From positions 1 through 64,000 of the forward strand of contig JAOAPV010000086.1 in NCBI GenBank assembly GCA_025463055.1: a DNA stretch of 64,000 bases. Direction: 5' to 3'. This document shows, piece by piece, positions 1 to 10,334 of the stretch. The first letter of the stretch is position 1, and each line of letters opens with the position of its first letter. This stretch comes from Candidatus Acidiferrum typicum. GTDB taxonomy: Bacteria; Acidobacteriota; Terriglobia; Acidiferrales; UBA7541. The notes beneath the pieces were generated by a model, which was given only the letters and a program-made list of their open reading frames with translations, was not told where the DNA came from and searched no databases. The position numbers and the translations under genes are program-made.

Positions 1-182
1 CTGGGCGGAATCCATGGAAGGATGTCCTTGATCTCATCGTGCGGCAGAGGCGTACGCTCGGGTCCGCGCAGGACAGCGAGTACGTCCGCAGCCGCTCTCC
101 AACTCTCCTGATGCCCAATCAGAGCGAAATCGACCTCGGTAGTCCGCCCTCGCCTGGCTATACCGGCAACTGCGTCACCCAT
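1..182 (-). CDS. Partial CDS, possible acyl-reductase-like N-terminus
   Basis: An open frame starts at ATG 182-180 and runs off the window edge, giving about 60 residues. The start is supported by a GGGAGG Shine-Dalgarno sequence about 9 nt upstream. It overlaps the end of the ferritin-like gene by 25 nt, so translation is probably coupled. The N-terminal segment FALIGHQESWRAAADVLAVL loosely resembles the FGLIGH start of cyanobacterial acyl-ACP reductase, which works with aldehyde-deformylating oxygenase. The ADO-like neighbour makes that reading attractive, but no catalytic region is visible and the assignment is tentative. That it is a coding region is fairly sure; its function is not. Confidence 0.5.
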   Translation of the reverse strand, partial: MGDAVAGIARRGRTTEVDFALIGHQESWRAAADVLAVLRGPERTPLPHDEIKDILPWIPP

Positions 183-916
183 GTAAGTGTGACCTCCCCG
201 GGTACGCCCAGCATGTCTAGCGTCTTCAGATACTGCTGCAGCGACGCTCCGCGAAGCTCGGCTGCGGACAAGCTGACCTCGAACAGTGAGGGCTTCACAC
301 AGCTGGCGTGGCACACTTCGCAATTTCCATCCTTGCATTCCTTCGCCAGCATCTGCGCGAGGGTGGTCATCACATCCAGATGCAGCCGGTAGACCTTGTC
401 GTCGAAGCGCTGCGTGTCGCGGGCTCGTTCCGCTCGGAGAATCGACATGGCGTGATCGACGTGATCTTCTTCCTCTGCTGCGATGCGGGCGAAGGTTTTT
501 CCAAGGCTGCCCGGAGCTACCTTACCTACGCGTGAATAGCTTGCGACGGCGAACGATTCCAGCATGATTTCCTGCACGATCAGGCAGGCGATGAAGTCGC
601 GTTCGGCGATGCAACGCAGGAATGCTTCGCGGAGCCGCTTCCAATGCTTGGCGTCGACGTTATCTGTGACATTCACTCCAATCTTGTGGCCCTCGGCGGC
701 GAAAGCGGCAGCATGGCCGCGTTCTCCCTGCGCATGCTCCAACGCGTCAGCTACTTCCGCGGGATCGTCACAAATCTCAGATAAGGAGGCGTAGTTCATC
801 GCGGCGAGTATTTCGCCGGTCATGGCCTGCGCCAGGATGTCCTGCCAAATCGGAGCATTGGGTGAGAGAGAAGTGCATTGTGTCGGTGAGCTGTTAACAC
901 TAATCATGGGTTCCAT
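158..916 (-). CDS. Ferritin-like diiron protein resembling aldehyde-deformylating oxygenase
   Basis: 252 residues, helical, with six candidate diiron ligands: E35, E65-x2-H68, E120 and E149-x2-H152. The steps E65 to E120 (55) and E120 to E149 (29) equal those between E60, E115 and E144 of cyanobacterial aldehyde-deformylating oxygenase, and the segment CLIVQEIMLESFAVASY matches the ligand-bearing helix there. The family converts fatty aldehydes to alkanes or does related diiron oxygen chemistry; substrate is inferred, not shown. Unlike ADO, the C-terminal part carries four cysteines (C194, C199, C202, C206), perhaps a metal site. AGGAGG lies 4 nt before the ATG; a second in-frame ATG three codons on is also possible. 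It heads a coupled pair with the partial gene at the window start. Confidence 0.8.
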   Translation of the reverse strand: MEPMISVNSSPTQCTSLSPNAPIWQDILAQAMTGEILAAMNYASLSEICDDPAEVADALEHAQGERGHAAAFAAEGHKIGVNVTDNVDAKHWKRLREAFLRCIAERDFIACLIVQEIMLESFAVASYSRVGKVAPGSLGKTFARIAAEEEDHVDHAMSILRAERARDTQRFDDKVYRLHLDVMTTLAQMLAKECKDGNCEVCHASCVKPSLFEVSLSAAELRGASLQQYLKTLDMLGVPGEVTLTWVTQLPV

Positions 917-1004
917 GTTTCCTCCTAATCATCGAATTCGACATTGCAACTGCGTTTCTACTCGGTTCTCGCTAGGCGAAGCATTGAATCCTTACCCACA
1001 GGAA

Positions 1005-1964
1005 TCAGATCGGCTCGCTGGAGCGGCGCAGGCGGACCGCTGCGGCGAGGAATATCGCCGCGAATATCAGTCCGATCCACAAACCCGGTGTGCTCAGGAA
1101 CCTTCCCGGAGTGAGTAGCGAGACTGGAATAAAATGCAGATCTACCGCGGAGCCATCCGGGGTCGTGAAATTGAAAGCGTCCCAGGCGAATCCCAGCAAG
1201 CGGTTATGCAGCAGGTTGGCGAAATGCCATGTATGGAACACAATCCATTCGAGAACGCCTATCGCGAGCAGAGGTAAGACGGCCCATAAAAATGTAGCGC
1301 GGCGCGCCCAGGCGGAGACTAGCAGCAGCCACGCGTAGAGTGGCGCATGCCAGAGGGCACTCACGACCAAGCCGTAGAGGAGCACCAATTCCAGCTGGAA
1401 CAGCGGCAAGTGTGCCCACAGCGTCGCGACGCCTCCGGTCAGCAGCAGGACAGCGGTGCTCAGCAGCAGCATCATCAGATGGAGGACTACGGCGATGGCA
1501 AAAACGAGGAGCGGCAAAATTACAAGAGGAATGCTGGCCTTGGAGAGCACGGTCGTAAGATCAGAAACGGGCAGTGACTTCCAGAACAAGATGCTGCGAT
1601 CGCGACGCTCGCCGTGCAGCGCGTCAAGCGAGTAGAAGAAACCGACGATAAAGGCGGTAGGGAGAAGCAGCCAGGCAAGGTGGCCGTACGGCATGGCTAT
1701 CATCATCTGCTGATGGCCCGGGTCCATGCCCGGAACTGCACGCAGGGTGCGCGGCAGATAAAACAGATTGATGTAGAAGGCAAGCATTCCCAGGACGCCG
1801 GCGACCAGCGGGGCTACATAGATGGAACGGTTCTCCCAAAGTTCGCGGCGGATCGACCAGTACAGGGGCCGAGTCGGGGACAGGGGCGCGAGCGCAATGC
1901 GCTGCGAGTCGATTCCCTGGGATTCCAATGGGGAGCCGGGCATGGCGTTTGATGGAGTAGTCAT
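1005..1964 (-). CDS. ABC-2 type transporter permease
   Basis: 319 residues. After a hydrophilic leader of about 45 residues there are roughly six to seven hydrophobic segments (for example around residues 50-70, 95-115, 145-175, 200-225, 230-250 and 295-312), the layout of ABC-2 family permeases that pair with a separate ATPase. Its ATG overlaps the stop of the upstream ATPase gene (ATGA), so it is the last gene of the GntR-ATPase-permease operon. Substrate unknown; YtrA-linked ABC systems are often involved in stress or cell-envelope export. The membrane protein call is firm, the transported molecule is not known. Confidence 0.85.
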   Translation of the reverse strand: MTTPSNAMPGSPLESQGIDSQRIALAPLSPTRPLYWSIRRELWENRSIYVAPLVAGVLGMLAFYINLFYLPRTLRAVPGMDPGHQQMMIAMPYGHLAWLLLPTAFIVGFFYSLDALHGERRDRSILFWKSLPVSDLTTVLSKASIPLVILPLLVFAIAVVLHLMMLLLSTAVLLLTGGVATLWAHLPLFQLELVLLYGLVVSALWHAPLYAWLLLVSAWARRATFLWAVLPLLAIGVLEWIVFHTWHFANLLHNRLLGFAWDAFNFTTPDGSAVDLHFIPVSLLTPGRFLSTPGLWIGLIFAAIFLAAAVRLRRSSEPI

Positions 1965-2836
1965 CGAGCCGCTCCTTGAGCCGCGGCGTTTTGATTGCCC
2001 AGCACGGCGACAAACAAGTCGGCGATGCTGGGCTTACGCAGGTCGCCGAGGGCGGCGAGTTGCTGACGATCGGCACGATCGAACAGCAGGATGGTGCGAC
2101 CGAATACCTGGCGCTCGTGAATCGGCTTGAGGGCCCGCGCTGCGGCGAGATGGTCCGGATGCACGGTCACCTCCACATAGCGCGATTCGAATTCTTCCAT
2201 GCTGCAACTGAGTACGATGCGGCCGCGATCGATGAACATGAGATCGGTGAGCACGTCCTGGATTTCTTCCACTTGATGTGTGGTCACCACGATGGTGCGG
2301 GTGCGATCGAAGTAGTCGTTCAGCAGAGAATCGTAGAACTGCTTGCGATAGAGAATGTCGAGGCCGAGCGTCGGCTCATCCAGCACCAACAATCTGGCGT
2401 CAATAGCCATAACCAGGGCGAGATGCAGTTGGGCCACCATGCCTTTCGACAGTTCGCGGACCTTGCTGGTGCGCTTGATGGTGGTCCTGGCGAGAAAACC
2501 TTCGGCTTTGGCGCGATCGAATCGCGGATGCACGCCGGCGACGTAATCGAGCGCCTGCGAAACGCGGATCCAGCGCGGCAGAACCGCGACATCCGCAATG
2601 AAGCACACATCGCGCATGAGCTGATCGCGGTTGGCCCAGGGGTCGCGTCCGAGCACTTTTAGTTCGCCCTGGTATGGGGTGAGGCCGAGAATCGCGTTTA
2701 GCGCGGTGGTCTTGCCTGCGCCGTTGGGACCGATGAGTCCGAGAATGCGGCCTTCTTCGACGCGCAGATCGACGCCGTCGACCGCGACGGTTGTGCCAAA
2801 GGCTTTGCGGAGGCCCCGTGCTTCTATGCATGTCAT
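1961..2836 (-). CDS. ABC transporter ATP-binding protein
   Basis: 291 residues from MTCIEARGLRKAFGTT. Walker A is GPNGAGKTT, the signature region is LSKGMVAQLHLAL and Walker B is LLVLDEPTLGLD, followed by an H-loop in VVTTHQVEEIQ. This start is preferred over an upstream in-frame one because it lies 4 nt past the regulator's stop and has a GGAG element nearby. It energises the membrane partner encoded directly downstream, with which it overlaps by 4 nt. The C-terminal about 70 residues form the extension usual in ABC-2 exporters of the YtrB/CcmA type. Confidence 0.92.
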   Translation of the reverse strand: MTCIEARGLRKAFGTTVAVDGVDLRVEEGRILGLIGPNGAGKTTALNAILGLTPYQGELKVLGRDPWANRDQLMRDVCFIADVAVLPRWIRVSQALDYVAGVHPRFDRAKAEGFLARTTIKRTSKVRELSKGMVAQLHLALVMAIDARLLVLDEPTLGLDILYRKQFYDSLLNDYFDRTRTIVVTTHQVEEIQDVLTDLMFIDRGRIVLSCSMEEFESRYVEVTVHPDHLAAARALKPIHERQVFGRTILLFDRADRQQLAALGDLRKPSIADLFVAVLGNQNAAAQGAAR

Positions 2837-2840
2837 GGCT

Positions 2841-3233
2841 TCAACGCTCCTCCTCTGTAGCCTTCGATGACGACCGGCGGGATGCGCCGGCATCCAAAAG
2901 TTCTTTCGGCTTCAAGCCGAGCCGCTGGATCGTTGCGTAGACTCTGGGCCATTCTTCGGCAAGAAATTTCTGGCGTTCGCCTTGCAGCAGCAAATTGCGT
3001 GCGCCGGAATTGATGAACATGCCGCGGCCTCGTCTGGTCTCCACAAGTCCCTCGTCCACCAATTGTTGATAACCCTTCAGAACCGTAAGCGGATTGACTC
3101 GGGATTCGGCCGCGACATTGCGCACCGATGGCAGCGGATCGCCTTCTTTGAGCACGCCGTCGAGTATCATCGCGACGACGCGGTCGCGAAGCTGGCGGTA
3201 GATCGGCTGACTGTCATTCCATTCACGGTCCAT
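2841..3233 (-). CDS. GntR family regulator, YtrA subfamily
   Basis: 130 residues. The N-terminal winged helix (residues about 9-75) holds the family pattern PIYRQLRDRVVAMI, LPSVRNVAAESRVN and GLVETRRGRGMFI. The effector domain is very short, about 50 residues, which is typical of the YtrA subfamily that controls neighbouring ABC transporters. It lies 37 bp downstream of the DUF1579 gene and 4 bp before the ATPase gene. It probably represses its own operon through the palindrome at 3896-3919, since YtrA operators share AGTGT/ACACT-type ends; that link is inferred. Confidence 0.9.
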   Translation of the reverse strand: MDREWNDSQPIYRQLRDRVVAMILDGVLKEGDPLPSVRNVAAESRVNPLTVLKGYQQLVDEGLVETRRGRGMFINSGARNLLLQGERQKFLAEEWPRVYATIQRLGLKPKELLDAGASRRSSSKATEEER

Positions 3234-3270
3234 CAGGTTTTCCGGCTAGGCCTGCCACAGATACGTTCCG

Positions 3271-3813
3271 TCATTTTGTGCGCTGCAGGTCGAAGTGCGC
3301 GTGGACCGGTTTGTCCCCGGGCGTCATGTAGGTCCAGTCCTCGATGTGATGGTTCGCGTCGACGAAGGTGAACACGGCATGGTGCATGTGTCCGTACTCC
3401 GTGCTCCCGGCCACGTCGATGAAATCAAATTCCACTGTCTTTCCGTCCGGTGACGTCCTGGCGACCATGCGCGGGCGATTCCCCGCGTCACAATAATGCG
3501 TCAGGAGCAAGCGATCTCCATCTAGATAAAACATGGTGACCGGATGGTCGTAATGAGCCGGATCGTCCGGCGTTCCCAGTTGCTTCATCTCATGTACCAG
3601 GGCGTTTCCCCGGGAAGTCACGCGCAGTGAGAGCTGCATGAGCGTACCGTCCCCCATCTTGGGTTGCGGCGGCACGACGGTCACGTGAGCTTCCCATGAA
3701 CCCGCCAAAGTTTTCAGTTTGTCGAAGGACTTTTGCGGGTCGGACTGTGCGAGAGCCACGGTGGATAGCGACATCAGAAAAAGGACGGATAGCATTAAAC
3801 GAAGGGATTTCAT
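3271..3813 (-). CDS. Secreted DUF1579-like protein
   Basis: 180 residues with a clear signal peptide (MKSLRLMLSVLFLMSLSTVALAQ) and a body rich in beta strands, with the LAGSWEA motif typical of DUF1579/lipocalin-like small barrels. The segment YLDGDRLLLTHYCDAGNRPRM also fits that family. Function is not established. AAGGAG lies 8 nt before the ATG. It is the first gene of the minus-strand cluster that continues with the GntR regulator and ABC genes, so it may be a periplasmic partner of the transporter or simply a co-regulated protein. Confidence 0.75.
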   Translation of the reverse strand: MKSLRLMLSVLFLMSLSTVALAQSDPQKSFDKLKTLAGSWEAHVTVVPPQPKMGDGTLMQLSLRVTSRGNALVHEMKQLGTPDDPAHYDHPVTMFYLDGDRLLLTHYCDAGNRPRMVARTSPDGKTVEFDFIDVAGSTEYGHMHHAVFTFVDANHHIEDWTYMTPGDKPVHAHFDLQRTK

Positions 3814-4165
3814 GTTTCTTCTCCTTATGCTTCTTTACTTTTGGGTTACCGTTTTCGTTCGGGTGGTTGAGGGGTGATCATTTTTGCTCAACCCTAGTGT
3901 TATAGTTAACTACAACACTGCATCAGATGCAAGTTCTTTTTTTGCTTTCTTTGCCCGCCGTTGCCGCCGCCATCCGCATAGGACAAAGGGCTCTCGTGGC
4001 CAGTCGGGAAAAGACGGGACATTTCACGGCTTGGGACTCTGGTGGGAGCTATTCGGTATTGGAACTAAGCGAGAGCGATAGATTATGGCCAGCTTTACGC
4101 CTAAAGAGCTTTTGACCAGCTAGGCTTGATCAATGGCTTCGGCGACTTGGAGCGGTTCCGGTAAT
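3814..4165. other. Intergenic region upstream of the DUF1579-GntR-ABC operon
   Basis: 352 bp without a supported gene. It holds the operator-like palindrome at 3896-3919, a smaller 13-bp inverted repeat (TGCATCAGATGCA, 3918-3930) next to it, and beyond about 3935 only unstructured sequence downstream of the CPBP protease stop. Short open frames here have no ribosome-binding site or recognisable composition. Confidence 0.6.
3896..3919. promoter_or_regulatory. 24-bp palindrome, candidate operator for the GntR regulator
   Basis: An inverted repeat in which 11 of 12 positions pair. It begins AGTGTT, has TAGTTAACTA at the centre and ends AACACT. It lies about 80 bp upstream of the DUF1579 start at the head of the operon that encodes a YtrA-type repressor. 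On the minus strand a TTGCAT hexamer sits beside it and the TTAACTATA centre could act as a -10 region, so a bound repressor would block the promoter. Confidence 0.6.
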
Positions 4166-5503
4166 TCAGGTTTCGCAGGCCAGTAGCGAAACAGAATCCA
4201 TCCCAACACGGCCCACAGACCAACGCACAACAAATTCTTTCCAGGAAAGGGTGGTCCCCAGCTCTGAAAAGAACAGAACGTTATAGAAGGTATGCGCCAG
4301 GGCTGCAGCCAGCACGGAACCCGTTTCCAACGTAAGCCAACCCAATACGAAACTCAGCGCAATGCAGATGAAAAGACGAAAGCACACGCTCCGTATCGCG
4401 GCCCAAAAACCGAAATGCGAAAAAGATATGTCGGACGGAAAGTGGAACGCCGCCCAAACGATTCCCACCAGGAATACTCCCCGGAGCAGGCCATATCGTT
4501 GGACAAATCGTGGCTGCAAGAATCCGCGAAAAATAATCTCCTCGAAGAGTGCCGGGAAAAACAAGAGAAGAGCCCAAGCTTCTGGAAAATGGAAATAAGT
4601 ACCTGGCTCCCAGACGACCGTACCGACGTCATGCCGCACCAATTGCGCACGCTCCCACAGATATTGCCCCAGGGTTATGAGCGAAGGAATCCCAATTGAA
4701 AAGAGGACCGCCAAGACAGCGTATTTTTCGCTTGGAAGCCGCAGAGCACTTCGCAACATTGTCGCTGCGGATTTCCCGATGAGACATGTGGCAACCGCAA
4801 GAAACAGCAGCATCTGTACGGGGATACCTAATCTGGAAAACCAGACACTTTGAACATATTGCAGAAAATGCGGAGAAAGCGTCAGCGGTACGGCGATGAA
4901 GGCGGTGGTCAGAAAAAGAGGACCGATCAGCACCCAAATCAAAATCTGCGTGCGGCGCCATGTTCCGGGGTCGTCATCGCGCAAAAGTGATGCGCGGGGC
5001 AATGCCAAAGGAAGTGAAGATCGCCTAACCATCAGCCTTCCCGTGAAAATCCCGATCAGGAGCAGGCCTGTCAGGCAAAATTGAAGGCCGGGTACTCTCA
5101 ACAGCGGAAACTCAGGCCAAGGGCGGGTATGAGGCCCGACGGCTTCAAGGACCGAACGGTGCGGCCTGACAAGGTGAACAAATCGCAAGCAGAGGATCGC
5201 CAAGATAGGAACCGTGGGCAAATAGACGCAGGACAAAATCCGCCGCACCGGTTGCGGGCCCGGCCAGAAGGCAATGAAATATCCGGCGATTCCGGCAAAG
5301 AGGATGGGAAAGAAAATGACGCCGCCAAGGGCCCCAATCTGACGGTTCAGCCAATCGCCCTGATGCTCCGGGGCAAGCTGAAACCCGGCAGGCCACCAGC
5401 TCAAGCGGGGCGCAATAACCAGGCATACCGTACCCGCGAGAAATAGCAACTGCGCTGGGTCCTCCGGCATCACCGATCTCAGAAAATCCGCGAGGCGTTT
5501 CAT
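4166..5503 (-). CDS. CPBP family intramembrane metalloprotease
   Basis: 445 residues with about eight to ten membrane segments. The C-terminal third carries the three CPBP/Abi motifs: EEIIFR (E321, E322, R326), FHF with H354, and HTFYN (H404, N408), which together form the glutamate/histidine metal site of this CAAX-protease-like family. The N-terminal half is an additional multi-spanning region, making the protein longer than minimal family members of about 250 residues. Roles in the family include prenyl-protein processing and bacteriocin immunity; none can be chosen here. It stands alone between the ABC operon and ligA. Confidence 0.85.
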   Translation of the reverse strand: MKRLADFLRSVMPEDPAQLLFLAGTVCLVIAPRLSWWPAGFQLAPEHQGDWLNRQIGALGGVIFFPILFAGIAGYFIAFWPGPQPVRRILSCVYLPTVPILAILCLRFVHLVRPHRSVLEAVGPHTRPWPEFPLLRVPGLQFCLTGLLLIGIFTGRLMVRRSSLPLALPRASLLRDDDPGTWRRTQILIWVLIGPLFLTTAFIAVPLTLSPHFLQYVQSVWFSRLGIPVQMLLFLAVATCLIGKSAATMLRSALRLPSEKYAVLAVLFSIGIPSLITLGQYLWERAQLVRHDVGTVVWEPGTYFHFPEAWALLLFFPALFEEIIFRGFLQPRFVQRYGLLRGVFLVGIVWAAFHFPSDISFSHFGFWAAIRSVCFRLFICIALSFVLGWLTLETGSVLAAALAHTFYNVLFFSELGTTLSWKEFVVRWSVGRVGMDSVSLLACET

Positions 5504-5581
5504 CGAAAAAGCCTGGAGCAGCCGACGGATTATGCCGCAGGAATGTACGTTAAGCTAGTAATCCCGTCGACAAACAGATCG

Positions 5582-7639
<2,058 letters not shown>

Positions 7640-7691
7640 TTATATAGAATGGAGTTTTCGCGCCGCCGCTAGAGGCGGCCCGGGACGGTCG

Positions 7692-8660
7692 ATGCAGCCA
7701 AACCTTCGCAATGCTTTGCTGATTCATAACCCGAACGCCGGGAATGGCGGGAGCGGGCGACGGCGCATGCTCGACGAGGCGCGTCGCATTCTCTCGCGGG
7801 GCGGCATTGACGCCGACCTGCAGGAAACGACCGCCCCCGGCGATGCTACGGCCATGGCTGAGCGGGCGACCATCGAAGGACGTCAGCTGGTGATTGCCTG
7901 CGGTGGCGATGGCACGCTGAACGAAGTCGTGAACGGACTCGCCGGCCAGCAAAACGGCCACCGCGTTCCGATGGCTTTGCTTCCAGGCGGGACCGCAAAC
8001 GTTCTGGCAAAAGAACTTGGTCTGCCGTGGGACATTCCCAGCGCGGCCGCAAAATTGGTGGATGGAGAAATACGAGACATTGCGCTGGGCCTTGCTACAC
8101 CTCTGAACGAGCCGAACAAGAAGCGCTACTTTTTGAGCGTAGCCGGGGCTGGTCCTGACGGCATGATTGTTTACGCGATCGACCTCGATCTAAAAGCGCG
8201 GGTCGGCATTCTGGCTTACTGGTGGCAAGGGGCTCGCGAAGTGTTCCGCTACAAATATCCGCATTTCCGCGTTGTGACTGGCGACGAACAATTGGACGTG
8301 ACGCTGCTGGTCGTTGGTAGGACCAAGCATTACGGCGGTCCCTTCCGGATCACTACAGAAGCGGATCTCTACTCCGACCAGTTCGAGCTGATGGGGCTGA
8401 CCACGAGGAGCGGCTTGAAGTACCTCAGCTATATTCCGACTTTGTGGTTCGGCAAGCTGCGCGGCACTGACGGCGTACATTTTTGGAAGACGCACAGCAT
8501 CGTGTGCGAGCCGCTTGATTCGAATCCCGTTTACGCGCAAATCGACGGCGAACCCTTGGCGCGTCTTCCCGTGGAATTCAAAATTGTGCCGCGCGCGCTG
8601 AGGCTTCTTGTGCCCAGAGATTCCGCCGCTACAAAGATCCCTGTGCAATCGAAAAATTAG
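7692..8660 (+). CDS. Diacylglycerol/lipid kinase family protein
   Basis: 322 residues from MQPNLRNALLIHNPNAG. The nucleotide-binding motif GGDGTLNEVVNGL (residues 71-83) and the PGGTANVLAKELG motif identify the DAGK catalytic family (YegS/BmrU type), which phosphorylates diacylglycerol or related lipids at the membrane. An upstream in-frame start would overlap ligA and is rejected because similarity begins at the IHNPNAG motif. The next gene starts directly after its stop codon, so the two are translated together. Confidence 0.88.
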   Translation: MQPNLRNALLIHNPNAGNGGSGRRRMLDEARRILSRGGIDADLQETTAPGDATAMAERATIEGRQLVIACGGDGTLNEVVNGLAGQQNGHRVPMALLPGGTANVLAKELGLPWDIPSAAAKLVDGEIRDIALGLATPLNEPNKKRYFLSVAGAGPDGMIVYAIDLDLKARVGILAYWWQGAREVFRYKYPHFRVVTGDEQLDVTLLVVGRTKHYGGPFRITTEADLYSDQFELMGLTTRSGLKYLSYIPTLWFGKLRGTDGVHFWKTHSIVCEPLDSNPVYAQIDGEPLARLPVEFKIVPRALRLLVPRDSAATKIPVQSKN

Positions 8661-9659
8661 ATGGACGCTTTCACGCACGGGTTGGCGTCGTACTCCATAA
8701 CCCGCGCGCTGTTCCCGAGAGCATCGTGGGGCACAGTGACGGCGGCTATCCTCGCGGGTTCCGCCGCGAACATCGACTCCATCAGCGCCGCCGTTAGCCC
8801 ATCGGCGTTTTTGAATTGGCACCGCACGGCTACGCACTCCGTGGTTGGAACACTCGTTCTCATTGTTGTGTTCGCAATCGGAGTTGCGCTGGCCACGCGT
8901 CGCAAAGCAAAGCCGGAGAGCTTTCGCAAAATTCTTCTTGCTGTATTAGCCGCATGCGTGCTTCACGTCGCAATGGACGTGACGCAAAACGAAAGCGTCC
9001 AGCTGCTCTGGCCTTTCCGCGCGCAGCGCTATTCTGCGAACTGGGTTGCTCACTTCGATTTATGGATTCTGGTAATCCTTCTGGCCGGCGCGCTTCTGCC
9101 GCAACTGCTTGCCCTCGTAACCGAAGAGATTGGCGCAAAATCAAAAGCGCCGCGCGGACGAATCGGCGCGCTGATCGCTCTGTTGGCCGTCTTTGGTTAC
9201 ATCGGCGCGCGATCTGTTCTGCACGGCAACACCGTCGCCATGATGGAGGCGCGCACGTATCGGGGAGAGTTGCCGCGCCGAGTCGCAGCGTTCGCTGAAT
9301 CCGACTCGCCTTTTCACTGGCGCGGTTTGGTGGAAACCGAGCGCGCATTTTACGATCTCGACCTGAGCGTGGCACCCGGTTCCTCGTTCAATCCCGATGC
9401 CGCGGTCGTTTCCTATAAGCCGGAATCTTCGGCTCCGCTGGATGCCGCGCGCACAACGGTATCCGTCCGCCGCTTCCTCGAAGTTGCGAAATTCCCCAAA
9501 GCCTCCGTGGAAAAAATCAGCACCGGCTACCGCGTCCAGCTTCGCGACCTCGCCGAACAACGCGAGGGACGCTCCGGCCCGCATGTCATCGCGATTGTCG
9601 AAAGCGATGCTAACGCAAAAGTTTTGTCGGATGAACTGGCGTGGGACAAGCAGATGTGA
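8661..9659 (+). CDS. Membrane-bound metal-dependent hydrolase (DUF457/YdjM-like)
   Basis: 332 residues. The N-terminus MDAFTHGLASYSITRA, the NIDSIS motif and the NWHRTATHSVVGTL motif are the conserved His/Asp elements of the YdjM/YbcI (LexA-regulated inner-membrane hydrolase) family. Four to five hydrophobic segments follow within residues 70-190, and a soluble C-terminal domain of about 120 residues is extra. The ATG abuts the previous stop, so it forms an operon with the lipid kinase. It ends 12 bp from the convergent DedA-like gene. Confidence 0.8.
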   Translation: MDAFTHGLASYSITRALFPRASWGTVTAAILAGSAANIDSISAAVSPSAFLNWHRTATHSVVGTLVLIVVFAIGVALATRRKAKPESFRKILLAVLAACVLHVAMDVTQNESVQLLWPFRAQRYSANWVAHFDLWILVILLAGALLPQLLALVTEEIGAKSKAPRGRIGALIALLAVFGYIGARSVLHGNTVAMMEARTYRGELPRRVAAFAESDSPFHWRGLVETERAFYDLDLSVAPGSSFNPDAAVVSYKPESSAPLDAARTTVSVRRFLEVAKFPKASVEKISTGYRVQLRDLAEQREGRSGPHVIAIVESDANAKVLSDELAWDKQM

Positions 9660-9671
9660 CGCTGGGTTCGC

Positions 9672-10310
9672 TCACTTTCGTACTTCTTCGCTCTTTGGAT
9701 CTTTCGTCGCATGTTCCGCTCGCTCTTTCAGAATCACGCGCGAGGCCAGATAACTGACCGCGACAACCACAATTAGCGCCAGGGCTACTTGCCACTTATG
9801 GCCGCTCAAATAAGGCAAAGCATTCGCGCCGTACCGCACCGCTAGATACCCGACCCCAAAATACCGAATCACCCGCGCCAACCCGACCGCCGAAACAAAA
9901 CTCCTCAGCGGCACCTCAAACACACCAGCGGCCAGCACAAAAAATTTGAACGGTGTCGGTGGCGGCAGCATTGCCGCTACTAGCATGCCGCCAAATCCGT
10001 TGCGCTCCACCCAATGCCGGATGGCCGCGCCGCGTGCACCCACTCTCTTATGGAACGCGGCTTCTTCCACTTTGCGTGCCAGTAAAAAGAGCAAAACACA
10101 CCCAAGCAACGAGCCCAGCGTCGCCATACTCGCGTACAACGGCATACGCGCGGGCCGGCGCATGGAGAGCTCAATCAGCAACAAATCGTTGATGACGGGA
10201 AAAGTTAGAAAAGACGAATCGAGGAAGGAAATCAGGAACAGCCCCGGCGCACCCAACGTCCCCGCAAACGCTACGATCCTTTGCTTCCAAACGCCAAGCT
10301 GTGCGGGCAA
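9672..10310 (-). CDS. DedA/VTT-domain membrane protein
   Basis: 212 residues with about five hydrophobic segments and the VTT/SNARE-associated pattern around LLARKVEEAAFHKRVG and AAMLPPPTPFKFFVLAAGVF, the re-entrant loop region of the family. DedA proteins flip undecaprenyl phosphate or phospholipids; the exact substrate is not predictable. A paralogue lies at 17537-18151 with the same AMLPPP motif. It is 24 bp downstream of bioD on the same strand and may be co-transcribed with it. Confidence 0.85.
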   Translation of the reverse strand: MPAQLGVWKQRIVAFAGTLGAPGLFLISFLDSSFLTFPVINDLLLIELSMRRPARMPLYASMATLGSLLGCVLLFLLARKVEEAAFHKRVGARGAAIRHWVERNGFGGMLVAAMLPPPTPFKFFVLAAGVFEVPLRSFVSAVGLARVIRYFGVGYLAVRYGANALPYLSGHKWQVALALIVVVAVSYLASRVILKERAEHATKDPKSEEVRK

Positions 10311-10334
10311 TGAAACCTGCTCCTCCTGCTTCCT

